A DNA stretch of 5,636 nucleotides from Anaerolineales bacterium UBA3001. Lineage in GTDB: Bacteria; Chloroflexota; Anaerolineae; Anaerolineales; UBA11657. Location of the stretch: positions 1-5,636 of the forward strand of contig DDZT01000025.1 of assembly GCA_002346435.1 (NCBI GenBank), given 5' to 3'. Shown here piece by piece: positions 4,587 through 5,636 of the stretch. The notes beneath the pieces were generated by a model. It did not search any database. It was not told where the DNA came from and was given only the letters and a program-made list of their open reading frames with translations. The stretch's first letter is position 1, and each line of letters opens with the position of its first letter. Both the position numbers and the translations under genes were made by a program.

Positions 4587-5636
4587 TCACCAAAATATAG
4601 TGGGTTCGTCATCTATTGTAATGTCATTCAAAGATGCTTGTGGGAGAGTGTTAAATCTTGGATGCATCTCATCCAATGAATCCCCACCTATTTTGCGCAA
4701 TAGTTCATCTGAAAGCACAAATGCTACCATCGCTTCGCCCACTACTGCGGCTCGAGGTACTGCACAGAAATCTGATCTCTCGTACGTAGTTGGACCAGGT
4801 TTTCCAGTAGCTAAATCAACTGTCTGTAATGGGTTTAGTGTTGTGCTAATTGGTTTCATTGCTGCTCGTAATACTAATGGTTGTCCCGTAGTGACTCCTC
4901 CTTCCGTGCCGCCAGCTCTGTTAGTATTTCGTGTAATTGAGTCTCCCTCGAGAATAATTTCATCGTGCACTTCAGTGCCACGTTTGCGTGAGTTATCAAA
5001 GGCTGTACCTATCTCTACGCCCTTGATGGCGTGAATGCTCAGCATAGCTTTGGCTAAGATAGCCTCGATTTTGCGGTCCCAATGTACGTATGAACCTAGA
5101 CCTGGAGGTACATTTAGAGCAACAACTTCGAATACTCCTCCCAATGTGTCTTTATCTTGCATAATCTGCCTGATATGTTTTCGCATCTTTTCCGATGTTT
5201 CTTCGTCTGGACAACGTACATCTGACTGTTCGGAAAGTGAAATTCTTTGCTCTATTGGAATATCATCCACTTGTGCTTTAATGCTACCTATTTGTGTAAC
5301 ATAGCTTCCTATTTTTATGCCAAATTCATTCAGTAGTTTTCTGCATATCGCAGCAGCTGCTACTCTTGCTGTGGTCTCTCGGGCTGAGGCTCGTTCAAGG
5401 CTATAGCGTAAGTCGCTATAGCCGTATTTGATTGCGCCAGTTAGGTCGGCATGTCCTGGACGTGGTGTTGTCAGAGCTGGAACTGCTTTATCTTTCCATT
5501 TAACATGATCGAGATTGTTAATCTGCAAACTGATTGGGGAACCAATAGTGATTCCACTCATAACTCCGCCTAGTATCTGCACCTGATCTTTTTCGATTTT
5601 CATTCTGCCACCGCTTCCAAAGCCTTTCTGGCGTCG
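4587..5636 (-). CDS. aroC: Chorismate synthase, 5' end beyond the window
   Basis: Catalyses the last shikimate-pathway step, 5-enolpyruvylshikimate 3-phosphate to chorismate, and needs reduced FMN. The frame is open to the window edge. An in-frame ATG at 5603 is not the start, because the 11 codons before it read RRQKGFGSGGR and continue into MKIEKDQVQILGGV, a conserved internal stretch of the family. About 45 residues, including the usual GESHG motif, should lie outside. The visible 349 residues contain RPGHADLTGAIKYG (59-72) with the active-site histidine H62, the ERASARET signature (81-88), RAGGTEGGVTTGQP (240-253) and RSDFCAVPRAAVVGEAMVA (287-305). The RSD signature carries Phe where Pro or Val is common. 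The TGA stop is at 4589-4587. As first visible gene of the aro cluster it is followed by aroKB after 92 bases, a gap with no terminator and only weak promoter-like sequence. Confidence 0.96.
   Translation of the reverse strand, partial: RRQKGFGSGGRMKIEKDQVQILGGVMSGITIGSPISLQINNLDHVKWKDKAVPALTTPRPGHADLTGAIKYGYSDLRYSLERASARETTARVAAAAICRKLLNEFGIKIGSYVTQIGSIKAQVDDIPIEQRISLSEQSDVRCPDEETSEKMRKHIRQIMQDKDTLGGVFEVVALNVPPGLGSYVHWDRKIEAILAKAMLSIHAIKGVEIGTAFDNSRKRGTEVHDEIILEGDSITRNTNRAGGTEGGVTTGQPLVLRAAMKPISTTLNPLQTVDLATGKPGPTTYERSDFCAVPRAAVVGEAMVAFVLSDELLRKIGGDSLDEMHPRFNTLPQASLNDITIDDEPTIFW

Noticed and set aside
4549..5034. Plus-strand open frame of 161 codons opposite aroC
   Set aside because: It is antisense to a strongly conserved gene, shows no recognisable domain, and the codon pattern is a shadow of aroC. 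The same holds for the other plus-strand frames opposite glnA, aroKB and aroC.
5603..5636. Start of aroC at the ATG at 5603
   Set aside because: The 11 codons upstream to the window edge are in frame and match conserved chorismate synthase sequence, so the ATG is internal and the gene is cut by the window.

Overview
The window comes from an AT-rich bacterial chromosome and is a compact block of amino-acid biosynthesis genes. Every gene I can support lies on the minus strand, so the order of transcription is: aroC (5' end beyond base 5636) > aroKB > aroQ > glnA > ilvB leader > ilvB (3' end beyond base 1). I see no mobile elements, CRISPR arrays, tRNA or rRNA genes. The fused shikimate kinase/3-dehydroquinate synthase, the type I beta-like glutamine synthetase and the AT-rich composition would fit a free-living Chloroflexota-like lineage (Dehalococcoidia/SAR202 type). 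That placement is a low-confidence inference from gene architecture, not from a marker gene.

Region 1 (2492-5636) is a shikimate-pathway operon. It holds chorismate synthase (partial), a bifunctional AroK-AroB fusion and a type II 3-dehydroquinase. Together they cover the DHQ synthase, DHQ dehydratase, shikimate kinase and chorismate synthase steps. The DAHP synthase, AroE and AroA steps are not in the window. The apparent ATG of aroC at 5603 is internal: the reading frame runs on to the window edge with conserved chorismate synthase sequence.

Region 2 (831-2491) is glnA with its own strong sigma70-type promoter (2425-2453, 17-base spacer). A leader of about 155 nt follows, in which three odd-centred palindromes lie at and just after the predicted transcription start and may be operators.

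Region 3 (1-830) is the most interesting part. A second clear promoter (762-790) drives a leader of about 265 nt in front of ilvB (acetolactate synthase large subunit). The leader encodes an unannotated 34-residue peptide (631-735) in which 12 of the first 18 codons are Leu, Val or Ile. A textbook intrinsic terminator (571-602) follows. A segment inside the second half of the peptide gene (656-666) can pair at 10 of 11 positions with the 5' arm of that terminator, which makes an antiterminator. This is the full anatomy of a ribosome-mediated transcription attenuator for branched-chain amino acid synthesis. A mini-ORF with its own Shine-Dalgarno overlaps the antiterminator strand, and a second hairpin stands just upstream of the ilvB ribosome binding site.

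Taken together, the block links aromatic amino acid supply, ammonia assimilation into glutamine and branched-chain amino acid synthesis. The sequence shows two independent promoters, so glnA and ilvB are probably regulated separately even though no convincing terminator separates aroQ from glnA.
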